Source: an uncultured Oscillospiraceae bacterium
GTDB lineage: Bacteria; Bacillota; Clostridia; Oscillospirales; Oscillospiraceae
Length of the DNA stretch: 64,000 nucleotides
NCBI GenBank assembly: GCA_902478785.1
Contig: CABSMJ010000001.1
Location: 1-64,000 of the forward strand
Direction of reading: 5' to 3'
Below are positions 44,065-53,900 of this stretch, piece after piece (the stretch's first letter is position 1; each line of letters starts with the position of its first letter). The position numbers and the translations under genes were made by a program. The notes beneath the pieces were generated by a model. The model searched no databases. It saw only the letters and a program-made list of their open reading frames with translations, and had not been told where the DNA came from.

Positions 44065-44880
44065 ATGAACATGGAAGAACTTTCCAAGGTCTGCACCCAG
44101 GTCCGCCGTGATATCATCAACATGACGGCCAACGCGGGCAGCGGACATCCCGGCGGCTCTCTGTCCGCCGTCGAGCTGATGGTGGGTGCGTTCTATACCC
44201 AGATGCGGGTGGACCCCCAGCACCCCGACGACCTGGACCGGGATCGCTTCATCCTCAGCAAGGGCCATGCGGCGCCCTGCTACTACGGCGTTCTGGCGGA
44301 GAAGGGCTTCATCAGCCGCGATGAGTTCAAGAACTTCCGTCAGCTCCACAGCATCCTCCAGGGCCACCCCGACGCCAAGAAGGTCCCCGGTGTGGACGCC
44401 TCCACCGGCTCTCTGGGCCAGGGCGTGTCCATTGCCGACGGCATGGCGCTGGGTGCCAAGCACCTGGGCAAGGACACCAAGGTGTTCGTCCTGTGCGGCG
44501 ACGGCGAGCTGCAGGAGGGCCAGATCTGGGAGGGCCTGATGGCTGCCGCCCATTATAAGCTGGACAACCTGACGGTGATGATCGACAACAACGGCCTTCA
44601 GATCGACGGCACCAACGACCAGGTCATGTCCCTGGGCGATCTGGCCGCCAAGCTGCGTGCCTTTGGCCTCTACGTCATCGAGCTGCCCGACGGCAACGAT
44701 ATCGAGGCCGTGGTGAATGCCCTGGCCGCCCCCACGGAAGCGGGCAAGCCCAAGTGCATCCTGGCCCACACCGTCAAGGGCAAGGGTGTGTCCTTTATGG
44801 AAAATCAGGTGGGCTGGCACGGCAAGGCTCCCAATGAGGAGCAGCGTCAGCAGGCTCTTGCGGAACTGGAGGGAAAGTAA
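44065..44880 (+). CDS. transketolase, N-terminal subunit
   Basis: A 271-residue protein equal to the thiamine diphosphate domain of transketolase: GSGHPGGSLSAVELM, LSKGHAAPCYYGVLA, and the ThDP-binding stretch VLCGDGELQEGQIWEGLMAAAHYKLDNLTVMIDNN (G-D-G-x-N-type fold), then HTVKGKGVSFME. Split transketolases are usual in Clostridia and archaea. GGGAGG precedes the start. The partner gene follows after 1 bp. Confidence 0.93.
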   Translation: MNMEELSKVCTQVRRDIINMTANAGSGHPGGSLSAVELMVGAFYTQMRVDPQHPDDLDRDRFILSKGHAAPCYYGVLAEKGFISRDEFKNFRQLHSILQGHPDAKKVPGVDASTGSLGQGVSIADGMALGAKHLGKDTKVFVLCGDGELQEGQIWEGLMAAAHYKLDNLTVMIDNNGLQIDGTNDQVMSLGDLAAKLRAFGLYVIELPDGNDIEAVVNALAAPTEAGKPKCILAHTVKGKGVSFMENQVGWHGKAPNEEQRQQALAELEGK

Positions 44881-44881
44881 A

Positions 44882-45808
44882 ATGGCAGATAAGATTGCAA
44901 CCCGTGCCGCCTACGGCGACGCGCTGGTGGAACTGGGCGCGAAAAACGACAAGGTCGTGGTGCTGGATGCCGACCTGTCTCACGCCACCATGACCATGAA
45001 TTTCGCCAAGGCCTATCCCGACCGCTTCTTCAACGCCGGCATCGCCGAGGCCAATATGGTGGATATGGGCGCAGGCCTGTCCACCATGGGACTGATCCCC
45101 TTCTGCTCCACCTTCGCCATGTTCGGCGCCGGCCGGGCCTATGAGCAGGTGCGCAACACCATCGCCTATCCCAAGTTCAACGTCAAGCTGTGCATGTCCC
45201 ATGCCGGCGTGTCCGTGGGCGAGGACGGCGGCAGCCACCAGTGCGTGGAGGACCTGGCCCTCATGCGGGTGATCCCCGGCATGACCGTCATCGTCCCCGC
45301 CGACGCCAACGAGACCCGGAAAGCCGTGTTCGCTCTGGCCGACTTCAAGGGTCCTGCCTATATGCGTCTGTGCCGTCTGGCCTCTCCCGTGTTCGAGGAT
45401 GACCAGCCCTTTGAGATCGGCAAGGCCAACGTGCTCCGCGAGGGCACCGATGTGGCGGTGTTCGCCTGCGGTCTGATGGTCTCCGAGTCCCTGGAGGCTG
45501 CCAAGCTGCTGGAGAAGGACGGCATCTCCGCCGCGGTCATCAATGTCCACACCATCAAGCCCATCGACGCCGCCTGCGTCACCGAGTGGGCCCAGAAGTG
45601 CGGCAAGGTGGTCACCGTGGAGGAGCACAGCGTCATCGGCGGCCTGGGCGACGCCGTGGCCGATGTGCTGATGGGCAAGGTGGCCTGTGGCTTCCACAAG
45701 ATCGGTATCAACGATGAGTTCGGTCAGTCCGGCAAGGCCACTGAGGTCCTGGCGGAGTACGGTCTCACCGCGCCCCAGATCGCCGCTTCCATCAAGGCCA
45801 GCCTGTAA
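44882..45808 (+). CDS. transketolase, C-terminal subunit
   Basis: A 308-residue protein with the pyrimidine-binding and C-terminal domains: VVLDADLSHATMT, the catalytic glutamate in RFFNAGIAEANMVDMGAGLS, and SHAGVSVGEDGGSHQ. It completes the split enzyme with the gene at 44065, which exchanges two-carbon units in the pentose phosphate pathway. ThDP is the cofactor; a TPP riboswitch-controlled thiD unit lies at 56.4 kb. Terminator follows. Confidence 0.93.
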   Translation: MADKIATRAAYGDALVELGAKNDKVVVLDADLSHATMTMNFAKAYPDRFFNAGIAEANMVDMGAGLSTMGLIPFCSTFAMFGAGRAYEQVRNTIAYPKFNVKLCMSHAGVSVGEDGGSHQCVEDLALMRVIPGMTVIVPADANETRKAVFALADFKGPAYMRLCRLASPVFEDDQPFEIGKANVLREGTDVAVFACGLMVSESLEAAKLLEKDGISAAVINVHTIKPIDAACVTEWAQKCGKVVTVEEHSVIGGLGDAVADVLMGKVACGFHKIGINDEFGQSGKATEVLAEYGLTAPQIAASIKASL

Positions 45809-45835
45809 CGACTCCCTTCCCTTTTGGATAACAGC

Positions 45836-45865
45836 AAAGCCTCCCGTCTTATGACGGGAGGCTTT
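45836..45865 (+). terminator. transketolase operon terminator
   Basis: 13-bp stem AAAGCCTCCCGTC/GACGGGAGGCTTT with loop TTAT, then TTTTAA. Confidence 0.9.
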
Positions 45866-45918
45866 TTTTAACATCCAGACCAGGGCCCTGGACCCTGCCC
45901 CGGGTTTTCCAGGTCCAT

Positions 45919-47028
45919 TCAAAGCAGGGCCACCGCCAGCAGCACCACGGCAAAGGCCACATTCACCACCGTAAAGCGCCCCAGATACCGGCCCTTTTCC
46001 CCGGGCCGGGCCTGGGTGAAGAGCTTCCAGGAGATGAGGCTGGCCATGGAGGCGATAAGGGTGCCCAGGCCGCCGATGTTGACCCCCTCCAGAAGGGGCT
46101 CCCAGTTGTCGGTGAAGCCGGAGAGCAGCATGGCTGCCGGCACGTTGCTGATAACCTGGCTGCACAAAAAGCCTGTCACCAACTCCCGACCCTTGAGCAC
46201 CTGGGACAGCAGTCCGCTGATGGCCTCCACCCGGCCCATGTTGCCGATGAACACGAAAAAGGCCACAAAGGTAAGGAGCAATGTGTAGTCCACCTTCTTC
46301 AATGCGCTCCGGTCCAGCACCAGGGCCCCCACCAGGCCAAAGGCCAGGGGCACGCCCCAGTAGAGCACCCGGAACACAGTCAGCAGGCTCAGTCCGAACA
46401 GCACCCAATAGAAGAGCAGCAGTCGCCTGTCCCCCTTTTTTCGGGCGCCGCCGGAGGCCAAATTCTCCAAAGGCGCATTTTTCTGACCCAGACAGCACCC
46501 CAGCAGCAGCACGCCGGACACTGCCGTCAGGGGCAGCATCAGCAGCAAAAAGCTTCCCATGCTCATGCCCGAGGCAGAGTAGAGGTACAGGTTCTGTGGG
46601 TTGCCGATGGGGGTGAACATACTGCCCAGATTGGCGGCCACGGTTTGGAGCACCACCACGGTCAAAAGCTTTTCCTCCAGGCCTGCCATGGTCAAAAGGG
46701 TGACCGTGAAGGGCACGAAGGTCACCAGAGAGACGTCATTGGTAATGACCATGGAGCCAAAAAAGCACAAAAACACCAGGGCGGTGCACAGCTGGCGATA
46801 GCTGCGGGTCCGGGCCAGAAGCCCCTGGGCCAGGGCGGTGAACACCCCCTGCTGTCCCAGGCCGGCGGTGACCAGCATCAGGGAAAACAGCAATCCCAGC
46901 ACCCGCAGGTCCACATACCCCAGATACCCCCGGTCTGGCGGCACCAGAAACAGCGACGCCAGGGCCAAAATCCCGGCGGCGCACAGCACCGGCTCCTGCC
47001 GGAGCCACTTGAGACATGATTTCTTCAT
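45919..47028 (-). CDS. ArsB/NhaD or SLC13-like permease
   Basis: A 369-residue membrane protein of the ion transporter superfamily, with about eleven segments in two halves. Family-type stretches: GSMVITNDVSLVTFVPFTV (first hairpin), AANLGSMFTPIGNPQNLYLY (the 'P-I-G-N-P-x-N' motif) and the related SQVISNVPAAMLLSGF in the second half. Substrates of relatives include citrate, succinate, arsenite and sodium; the one here is unknown. Start MKKSCLKW is the first with a site (GGAGAAAAG). Confidence 0.8.
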   Translation of the reverse strand: MKKSCLKWLRQEPVLCAAGILALASLFLVPPDRGYLGYVDLRVLGLLFSLMLVTAGLGQQGVFTALAQGLLARTRSYRQLCTALVFLCFFGSMVITNDVSLVTFVPFTVTLLTMAGLEEKLLTVVVLQTVAANLGSMFTPIGNPQNLYLYSASGMSMGSFLLLMLPLTAVSGVLLLGCCLGQKNAPLENLASGGARKKGDRRLLLFYWVLFGLSLLTVFRVLYWGVPLAFGLVGALVLDRSALKKVDYTLLLTFVAFFVFIGNMGRVEAISGLLSQVLKGRELVTGFLCSQVISNVPAAMLLSGFTDNWEPLLEGVNIGGLGTLIASMASLISWKLFTQARPGEKGRYLGRFTVVNVAFAVVLLAVALL

Positions 47029-47167
47029 CTTCTTTTCTCCTCTCCCAATGGCTCCCAGGGAGCCGCGTGGTCCAGCATAGGCGCCCGGCCGAAAAAAGTC
47101 AAGGGAAAAGGCCGTCTCTCCGTGAGAAACGGCCTTCAATCACCGGTACAGGAACCTCCCGCCGCCC

Positions 47168-48184
47168 TTACCGGTCGGAGTGGTTCCAGGACTGGGGATG
47201 GGTATGGGGGCGGTAGCTGCTGGAGAGCATCTGCTCCAGCACAGGGGACTCGGGGGTCTCAATGCGCTTGAGGATCTGCTCTCCGGCGGCGGTGCCCAAC
47301 TCCTCCACCGGCTGGATGATGCAGTCCATAGAGTTGGAGTAGAGCTCATAGAAATTGGAGCTGTAATCCACAAAGCTGACCAGGTCAATGTCCTTGCCCA
47401 TTTGAATATTCTTCTTCTGGAGATACATCACGATCTCTGTCGCCATCAGGCCGTTGGCCACGATCAAGCCGTCGCACTGCTGCTGGAGCAGGGCGTCCAG
47501 GCAGCGCAGAGTGCTGCCCTCACCGAAGTCGCCGTACTGCACCAGGGCCTTGTCGTCGGCCAGTCCGCAGTCCGCCACCGCCTGCATGTAGGCGGACAGG
47601 CGCTCCTGGGTGGTGCTCAGGCGCTCGGGACCGCCGATGAAGCCCACCCGGCGATCTCCTTTGCCTGCCAGGCGGCAGACGCTGCGATAGATGGGCTGGA
47701 AATTGGACACGGACACGGCGGCGTACTTTTTCTCCTCAAACACCCGGTCCACCAGCACCACGGGGAAGCCGTTGGGAATGGTCTCGTCCAGGCGGTGGAA
47801 ATCGTCCATGGTGGAGGCCAGCAGCAGTCCATCCACCAACCCGGCGGACATGAGACGGATATTGGTCTCCTCCCGGTCCATGCTCTCCTTGGTGTTGGCC
47901 ACCAGCAGGTGGTAGTCATGGGCAGCCAGATATTCCTCCACCGACTCCACCAGGGTGGCAAAGAACTTGTTGGAGATATCGGGTACGATGAAGCCCACGG
48001 TCCGCTTCTTGCCGGTGCGGAAGCTGCGGGCGGAGGCGTCCGGCGTATAGCCCAAGGCCCGGATGGCCTCCTGCACCTTCTCCCGGGTCTCGCTGGAGAC
48101 ATAGCGGGTATTGTTGATGGTGTGGGAAACCGTGGCGGTGGATACGCCGGCCCGTTTGGCCACATCACTGATGGTCACTTTCAT
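47168..48184 (-). CDS. LacI-family transcription regulator
   Basis: A 338-residue LacI/GalR protein: HTH (TISDVAKRAGVSTATVSHTINNTRYVS) and hinge helix (GYTPDASARSFRTGK) at residues 1-60, then a periplasmic-binding-like domain (TVGFIVPDISNKFF; GLVDGLLLAST; RVGFIGGPE; IIQPVEELGTAAGEQI). The gene is divergent from GAPDH, whose leader carries a LacI-type operator (48405-48418), and its own leader has another inverted repeat (48200-48220). It may control glycolysis at the GAPDH step; the effector is not known. Confidence 0.9.
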   Translation of the reverse strand: MKVTISDVAKRAGVSTATVSHTINNTRYVSSETREKVQEAIRALGYTPDASARSFRTGKKRTVGFIVPDISNKFFATLVESVEEYLAAHDYHLLVANTKESMDREETNIRLMSAGLVDGLLLASTMDDFHRLDETIPNGFPVVLVDRVFEEKKYAAVSVSNFQPIYRSVCRLAGKGDRRVGFIGGPERLSTTQERLSAYMQAVADCGLADDKALVQYGDFGEGSTLRCLDALLQQQCDGLIVANGLMATEIVMYLQKKNIQMGKDIDLVSFVDYSSNFYELYSNSMDCIIQPVEELGTAAGEQILKRIETPESPVLEQMLSSSYRPHTHPQSWNHSDR

Positions 48185-48199
48185 GCGCAACACCTCTTG

Positions 48200-48220
48200 C
48201 GCAACGGTTCACCCGTTGCG
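48200..48220. promoter_or_regulatory. inverted repeat in the lacI leader
   Basis: CGCAACGG-TTCAC-CCGTTGCG, a perfect 8-bp inverted repeat 16 bp upstream of the lacI start, overlapping the ribosome-site region. It shares ACGCAA with the gap operator, so autoregulation is possible. It would also form a hairpin in the mRNA. Confidence 0.5.
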
Positions 48221-48362
48221 TAAAGTTTTTTAGTATTCATCAGCATTATAGAGCATAACCACCGGCTCGTCAAGGACTTGTTCTATCACTTTCGATTTAT
48301 TTTTCGGTGCGTTTTGTACAAAATATCCAGATTATCACTCCGTTTTTCTTCACTTTTGTCGA

Positions 48363-48391
48363 TTGCATTGCCTGATGGGCCATGATAAAAT
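48363..48391 (+). promoter_or_regulatory. gap promoter
   Basis: TTGCAT (48363-48368), 17-bp spacer, TAAAAT (48386-48391). The predicted transcription start is about 48398. Confidence 0.65.
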
Positions 48392-48404
48392 CCATTACAG
48401 TAAT

Positions 48405-48418
48405 CGTTTACGCAAACG
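48405..48418. promoter_or_regulatory. LacI-type operator upstream of gap
   Basis: CGTTT-ACGC-AAACG, a perfect inverted repeat with the central CG step typical of LacI/GalR operators, just after the expected transcription start of the GAPDH gene. Binding there would block transcription. Confidence 0.7.
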
Positions 48419-48497
48419 TTTTTTATCGGCGGTCATTTGTCGTTGGGAAGCCAACCGACTTGGGACCAGCTGCTTGAGTTTGAAAGGAGTTTTTCTA

Positions 48498-49532
48498 ATG
48501 AGCATCAAGATTGGTATCAACGGCTTCGGTCGGATCGGCCGTCTGGTGTTCCGGGCAGGTCTGCAGCGGAACGACGTGGAGTTTGTGGGCATCAACGACC
48601 CCGGTATGACGCCTGACTACATGGCCTATATGCTGCGCTATGACACCATGCATGGCCGCTTCAACGGTGAGATCTCCTACACCGACGACAGCATCACCGT
48701 CAATGGCCACACCATCAAGGTCTATGCCAAGATGAACCCCGCCGACATTCCCTGGGGTGAGATCGGTGCCGAGTACGTGGTGGAGTCCACCGGCCTGTTC
48801 CTGACCAAGGAGAAGTCCCAGGGCCACATCGATGCCGGTGCCAAGCACGTCATCATGTCCGCTCCCTCCAAGGATGACACCCCCATGTTCGTCATGGGCG
48901 TCAACCAGGACAAGTACACCAGCGACATGACCTTCGTGTCCAACGCCTCCTGCACCACCAACTGCCTGGCTCCCGTGGCCAAGGTTCTGAACGACAAGTT
49001 CGGCATTCTGGACGGCCTGATGACCACCGTGCACTCCACCACCGCCACCCAGAAGACCGTGGATGGTCCCTCCAAGAAGGACTGGAGAGGCGGCCGTGCC
49101 GCTTCCGGCAACATCATCCCCTCCTCCACCGGCGCCGCCAAGGCCGTGGGCAAGGTCATCCCCGAGCTCAACGGCAAGCTGACCGGTATGTCCATGCGTG
49201 TGCCCACTCTGGATGTGTCCGTGGTCGACCTGACCGTGAACCTGGCTAAGCCCGCCAAGTATGAGGAGATCTGCGCCGCTATGAAGGAGGCCTCCCAGAC
49301 CGAGATCAAGGACGGCGGCCTGAAGGGCGTTCTGGACTACACCGAGGACGCTGTGGTTTCCTCCGACTTCTTGGGCGACACCCACACCTCCATCTTCGAC
49401 GCCACCGCCGGCATCGCTCTGACCGACACCTTCGTGAAGGTGGTCTCCTGGTACGACAACGAGATCGGCTACTCCAACAAGGTGGTGGACCTGATCCAGC
49501 ACATGTACAGCGTGGATCACGCCTCTAAGTAA
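48498..49532 (+). CDS. gap: glyceraldehyde-3-phosphate dehydrogenase
   Basis: A 344-residue NAD-dependent glycolytic enzyme. NAD-binding start KIGINGFGRIGRLVFRAG, the catalytic cysteine in SNASCTTNCLAPV (about residue 152), HSTTATQKTVDGPSKKDWRGGRAA and SWYDNEIGYSNKVVD. Start MSIKIG behind AAAGGAG. Codon choice is the typical highly expressed set (mostly C-ending). Control by the divergent LacI protein is suggested by the operator at 48405. Confidence 0.97.
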   Translation: MSIKIGINGFGRIGRLVFRAGLQRNDVEFVGINDPGMTPDYMAYMLRYDTMHGRFNGEISYTDDSITVNGHTIKVYAKMNPADIPWGEIGAEYVVESTGLFLTKEKSQGHIDAGAKHVIMSAPSKDDTPMFVMGVNQDKYTSDMTFVSNASCTTNCLAPVAKVLNDKFGILDGLMTTVHSTTATQKTVDGPSKKDWRGGRAASGNIIPSSTGAAKAVGKVIPELNGKLTGMSMRVPTLDVSVVDLTVNLAKPAKYEEICAAMKEASQTEIKDGGLKGVLDYTEDAVVSSDFLGDTHTSIFDATAGIALTDTFVKVVSWYDNEIGYSNKVVDLIQHMYSVDHASK

Positions 49533-49578
49533 GAAACTCGTTTTCATATACCATTTCCTTCTTCCCCAACAAACAAAA

Positions 49579-49615
49579 GAAGCACGCCGCATCCCAATGG
49601 GATGCGGCGTGCTTC
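49579..49615. terminator. bidirectional terminator
   Basis: 17-bp stem GAAGCACGCCGCATCCC and complement with loop AAT between gap and the minus-strand signalling gene; CTTTGTTTG follows on the plus strand, and TTTTGTTTG on the minus. Confidence 0.85.
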
Positions 49616-49637
49616 CTTTGTTTGAAGGTATATAGGG

Positions 49638-50945
49638 TCAGGTCTCGTCCTTGCCGGCATAGACGGCCCAGCTGTTCTTTCCCTTCCGCTTGGCCTGATA
49701 CATGGCGATGTCCGCCTTTTGGAAGAGGTCGTTGAAGGAGCGGTCCGCCGGGGTGACCATGGCAATGCCGAAACTGGCGGTGACGTTGGTGCCCAGGTCC
49801 AACTGGGCGGTGACCTCCTGGAACCGCTGGCGCAGGCGGCGCACCTTCTCCGTTACGTTCTCCGCATTGCCCACGTTCTCCATCCAGATAGCGAATTCGT
49901 CTCCGCCCAGACGGCCCACCAGGTCCTCTCGGCGGCAGCAGGACTGCACTGTCTGGCCGATGACCCGGAGCAGGTCGTCGCCCACCAGGTGTCCCTTGGT
50001 GTCGTTGACCAGCTTGAAGTTGTCCAGGTCAAACTCCACAAAAGCCGCCGCACCGTCCACCTCTGCATCTCTGCCGCCGAGAGCATTTTGCACCAGCTCC
50101 TGGAAGGTGGCTCGATTGTACAGCCCCGTGATGGGGTCGTACTCTGCCTTCTCCTGGAGCAGCAGCGTCCGGCGGGTCTTTTCGTCCACGTCGTCCAGTC
50201 GTCCCACGATTCGGTAGTTCTTTCCGGTGCCAATGCACTTGTAAAAGGCGTTGTACCAGCGGTAGCCTCCGCCATAAAAGTCCGCCAGGAACAGCAGCTC
50301 GCCGTCTCCCTCCCCGTTGGCACCCGCCAGGAGCGCCTGGGAGATCTTGGCGCGGTAATCCGGGTGGATCACCGCACTGATGGGCAGCACCTTCTGCACC
50401 AGCTCCGCCACAATGCTCACGCCTCCCCGGCCGCCGCCTCCGCCGGAGATGGTCAGTTGGTCAGTTTTGGCGTCATATTCAAAGACCCGGGAATGGCTCT
50501 GGGTCAGCAGCAGCTTGTAGATCTTCTCCTGTTGACGGATTCGCTTTTCAGACTCTCGATCCGTCTGATGGCCCTCCCGGGCGAAGATCAGCGCCGCCAG
50601 CGTCTGGTAGAGCAGCCGTGGCTCCACGGGCTTTTTCAGATATTCGTCCATTCCCGCCGCCAAAGCTGCCTGCAGGTTTGCCTCCTGACCGTTCTCCACC
50701 AGCGCCACCACCGGGATGGTCCGGGCGTCCGAGCGGTCCATCTGCCGAATTTTCCGCACAGCCAGCAGGCTCTCCTGCTTGGGAAGGTCGGTGTCCAGAA
50801 GCAGGGCACTGTACCAGCCCGGCTCGTGGGCGGCAAAGCAATCCGCCGCCTGGTGGCCATCCTCCACCATTTCCACTTCAAACCGCTTCTCCTCCAGCAT
50901 GGCCTTGAGAGCCTTGGCCTGCTCCATCTGGTCCTCGGCCACCAG
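49638..50945 (-). pseudogene. 3' part of the giant signalling gene (REC-PAS-like-GGDEF), out of frame
   Basis: About 435 codons. The first readable part, LVAEDQMEQAKALKAMLEEK, is the start of a receiver domain with phosphorylation site region ALLLDTDLPKQ and the lysine of YLKKPVEP; a PAS-like region follows (EYDAKTDQLTISG), then a complete GGDEF domain (DPITGLYNRATF, FDLDNFKLVND, GRLGGDEFAIWM), able to make c-di-GMP. The upstream gene enters this sequence in another frame because one base is missing near 50945: inserting a C gives GRRVLVAEDQ. There is no good start of its own here, so expression separate from the upstream part is doubtful. It might still be made by frameshifting or from an internal start. 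Confidence 0.75.
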
Positions 50946-53900
50946 ACCCGACGGCCCTGGAAGTTGAAGTCGTCGCCCAGCACAGCCCATCCGGCGCTGT
51001 CAGCCTGTTCCTGGGTTGCCCTGCGCAAAGGCAGATTCACATGGGCCAGCACACAGCCCTCTTTCCGGTTCTCCGCGGTCAGGGCGCCGCCCAATACGCT
51101 GAGCATCCGCTTGGCCAGAATCAGCCCCAGGCCAGAGCCGTCGGGCTCTCCCTCCTCCCGGTCAAAGGGCCGCAGCAGCCGCCCCACAAACTCCCGAGCC
51201 ATGGCCACGCCCTCAGCCAGGATGTCGCACTGGAGCAGCACCTCTCCCTCTTCCAGTTTGGCCTGGCAGAGGGTGCAGTGGATGCTGCCGCCTTCACTGG
51301 TGTACTGGGCAATGCTGCTGAGGAAGTTGACGAAGATCTGCAGCACCCGGGCCTTATCCATCATCACGACCTGCTTTTGGATATGGCTGCCATCTATGCG
51401 CAGTGTGATGGCCTTCCGCTCCATATCCGGGCGGGCCAGGGCATCCAGCTGCTCCACATACTCCTCCAGAGCGCAGGGAGCCAGATTGATGCGGACCTCT
51501 CCGTTCTCCGTCCGCCGCACATCCAGGATGTCATTGACCAACGTGAGCATGTACTCGCCGGCATACTGAATGCGGCTGAGATAATCCCGCACCACGCCGG
51601 GCACACCGGTCTCTCCCAGGGCAAGCCCGGACATGCCGATGATGGCATTCATGGGGGTTCGGATCTCGTGGTATGTGCGGGTGAGGAAGCGGTCCATCTC
51701 CCGCCGGGAAGCCTCCGCCCGGCTCAAAGCCTGACGCAGGGTCTCGCTGCGGGTATTCTCCTGCTCCACCTGGTCTGTTATATCCGTACGAGCCAGCATG
51801 ACCGCCGAATGGTCGGCATCCAGCCAGGTGCAGGTGACCCTCTTGCAGGCCAGCTGCCCATTCTCCTCCAGAAGCCGGAAATCCACTGCATAGCGTTCCT
51901 TCTCCTTGAGCCCCCGCAGAATACCTGACAAAGACAGCTCCCGTGCCCAGCGCTTCCGGTCCTCTGGATGAATGGAATCCAAAAGACTCCACCGCTGGTC
52001 CTCATAGCTTCCAGCCCGTACAGGAAACTGGCGGGTAACACGCCGGTTATTGGAAAAGAGCATGTACTGGCCACTGCCCGTATCCAAGTGCATAAGAAAA
52101 TCGTAATCTGCCTGCACCACCGACTCCACCATAGCCTTGGTAACCCGGCTTTCGTGGATATCACGCGTGTTATAAAAGGCCATCAGCTCCCCGGTGTCCG
52201 GTTGGCGCATCAGCTTTGCCTCGGTGCGAACCCAGCGGGACTGGTTGTCCTTTTTTCGAATGCGATACTCCACTTCAATCTGCTGGTGCCCCAGATCATA
52301 CTGCCTGCGCAGTTCCGAGGGTCGCAGACTCTCATAGCACCGCTTGCACTCCTCCAGGTCCGGGATTCGCTCCCGGCAACAGCGCAAAAACAGCGCATCG
52401 TTGAGCTCCTGCCCCAAAGCAAAGGACTGCTCCTCTGCATTTCCATAGCGGTACTCAATGACCATCCCGCTAAGATTGATGCGGTAGGCAGAGAGCAGAT
52501 CCGCACTGAGAGCCTCGTTGAGGGCCTTTTGCTCCTGATACCAGCGGCGGGCCTTGCGCTCCTCGCTGATATCCTCCATCTTCCCCACCGCCCGGACCAC
52601 ATGCTCCTGCTCATCCTGCACACAGGCGAGCATGCAGCGATACCAGCGGAAGCCCCTGCCGTCAAAGTTGTAGCAAGCCTCAAAGGTTTGGTCCTCTCCG
52701 GTCTCCAAAAGCCGACGCAGGGCCTGCTCCGCCGCCGCACAATCTCCCTGGGCAACCTCCCGGCCGCAGCCCTTTTCCATAAAGTGTTCCAGCCGCAGCT
52801 CCTGGCGGGTACCGGACTTATCCAGATAATTGACCTGCAGCCGGTCCTCCTCCACTTGATAATCCATGGTGGAGGTGGTGGAATCCGCCAGCAGCAGCTG
52901 GGAGAGCTGGTCCCGGTAGACGAGGCTCTTCTGGATCTCCATCAGCTCCTGCACATCGGTATAGATGCTATACAGGCGCAGCTTGTTTTCCCCATCCTCC
53001 AGCACACTGCAGGTCACACGCATCCACCGGGTCTGTCCGTTCCGGCAGCACTGTCGATAGGTGCACTCCAGCTGTTTGCCGCTGCGGATGGTATCCTGAT
53101 AGGCCGTCTTGACCCGCTCCAGATCCTTGGAGTAGACCAGGGCAAAGGGGTCTTTGCGGCACAGCTCCAACAGCTCCTCCTGGGTATAGCCCAGCATCCG
53201 GGACCGGCCGATGCTCTCGTAGATGGGCTCCATGGTGCAGGTATCCCGGTCCGCCAGGAAGATGTCAATTCCGGCAGGGATGGTGTTGAGGACGGTCTGA
53301 GCCTGCTCTGTGGTCCTTTGCAGCTCCATCTGGGCCTCCAGCCGGTCGGTGATGTCGTTGAAGGCCACGCACAGCAACGTGCTGTTCTCATTGCCGCTGA
53401 GCTGATGGAAAATACAGTCCAGATATTTGACCTTCTCTGTCTGACGACAGTTCCGCCGCAAGACGCACCGCACTGCCCGGCCTGTGCGCATAGCCTCCAT
53501 GCAGGCTGCCCGACCTGCAGCGGCGTCCTCAGGGTAGGCGTTGTCCCAGATGTTCTCATTTCCCTCGTGAACAGTGGCTGGGGTCTCTCCCAGAATACGA
53601 TAGTAGCCCTCGTTGACCCGCAGGACCTCCATCCGGCCGGAGCGGTACTCATAGAGGCCAAAGCCGCCGAACATGCCCTCCATCAGCCGGTTGACCAGGT
53701 CGTTTCCGCCCAGCAGAAGGTCCAGGTCCTGGTGGGAGACGACTCGGGGTCTCGGTTCCTGCCTGGCCTCCGGTGCCTCGGCCAGATACTGGTCAAACTC
53801 CTGAAGGGGCATGGGGCGAGCGAAGCAGTAGCCCTGAATCAGGTCACAGCCCACGCTGTACAAAAACGCCAGCTGCTCCTCGGTCTCCACGCCCTCGGCA

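Noticed and set aside
50829..50990. The 450-codon frame ending at 49638 as an independent gene starting at 50990
   Set aside because: Its first 15 codons overlap the upstream gene in another frame and read as nonsense (MGCAGRRLQLPG) before the receiver domain begins; no start site. A frameshift explains it better.
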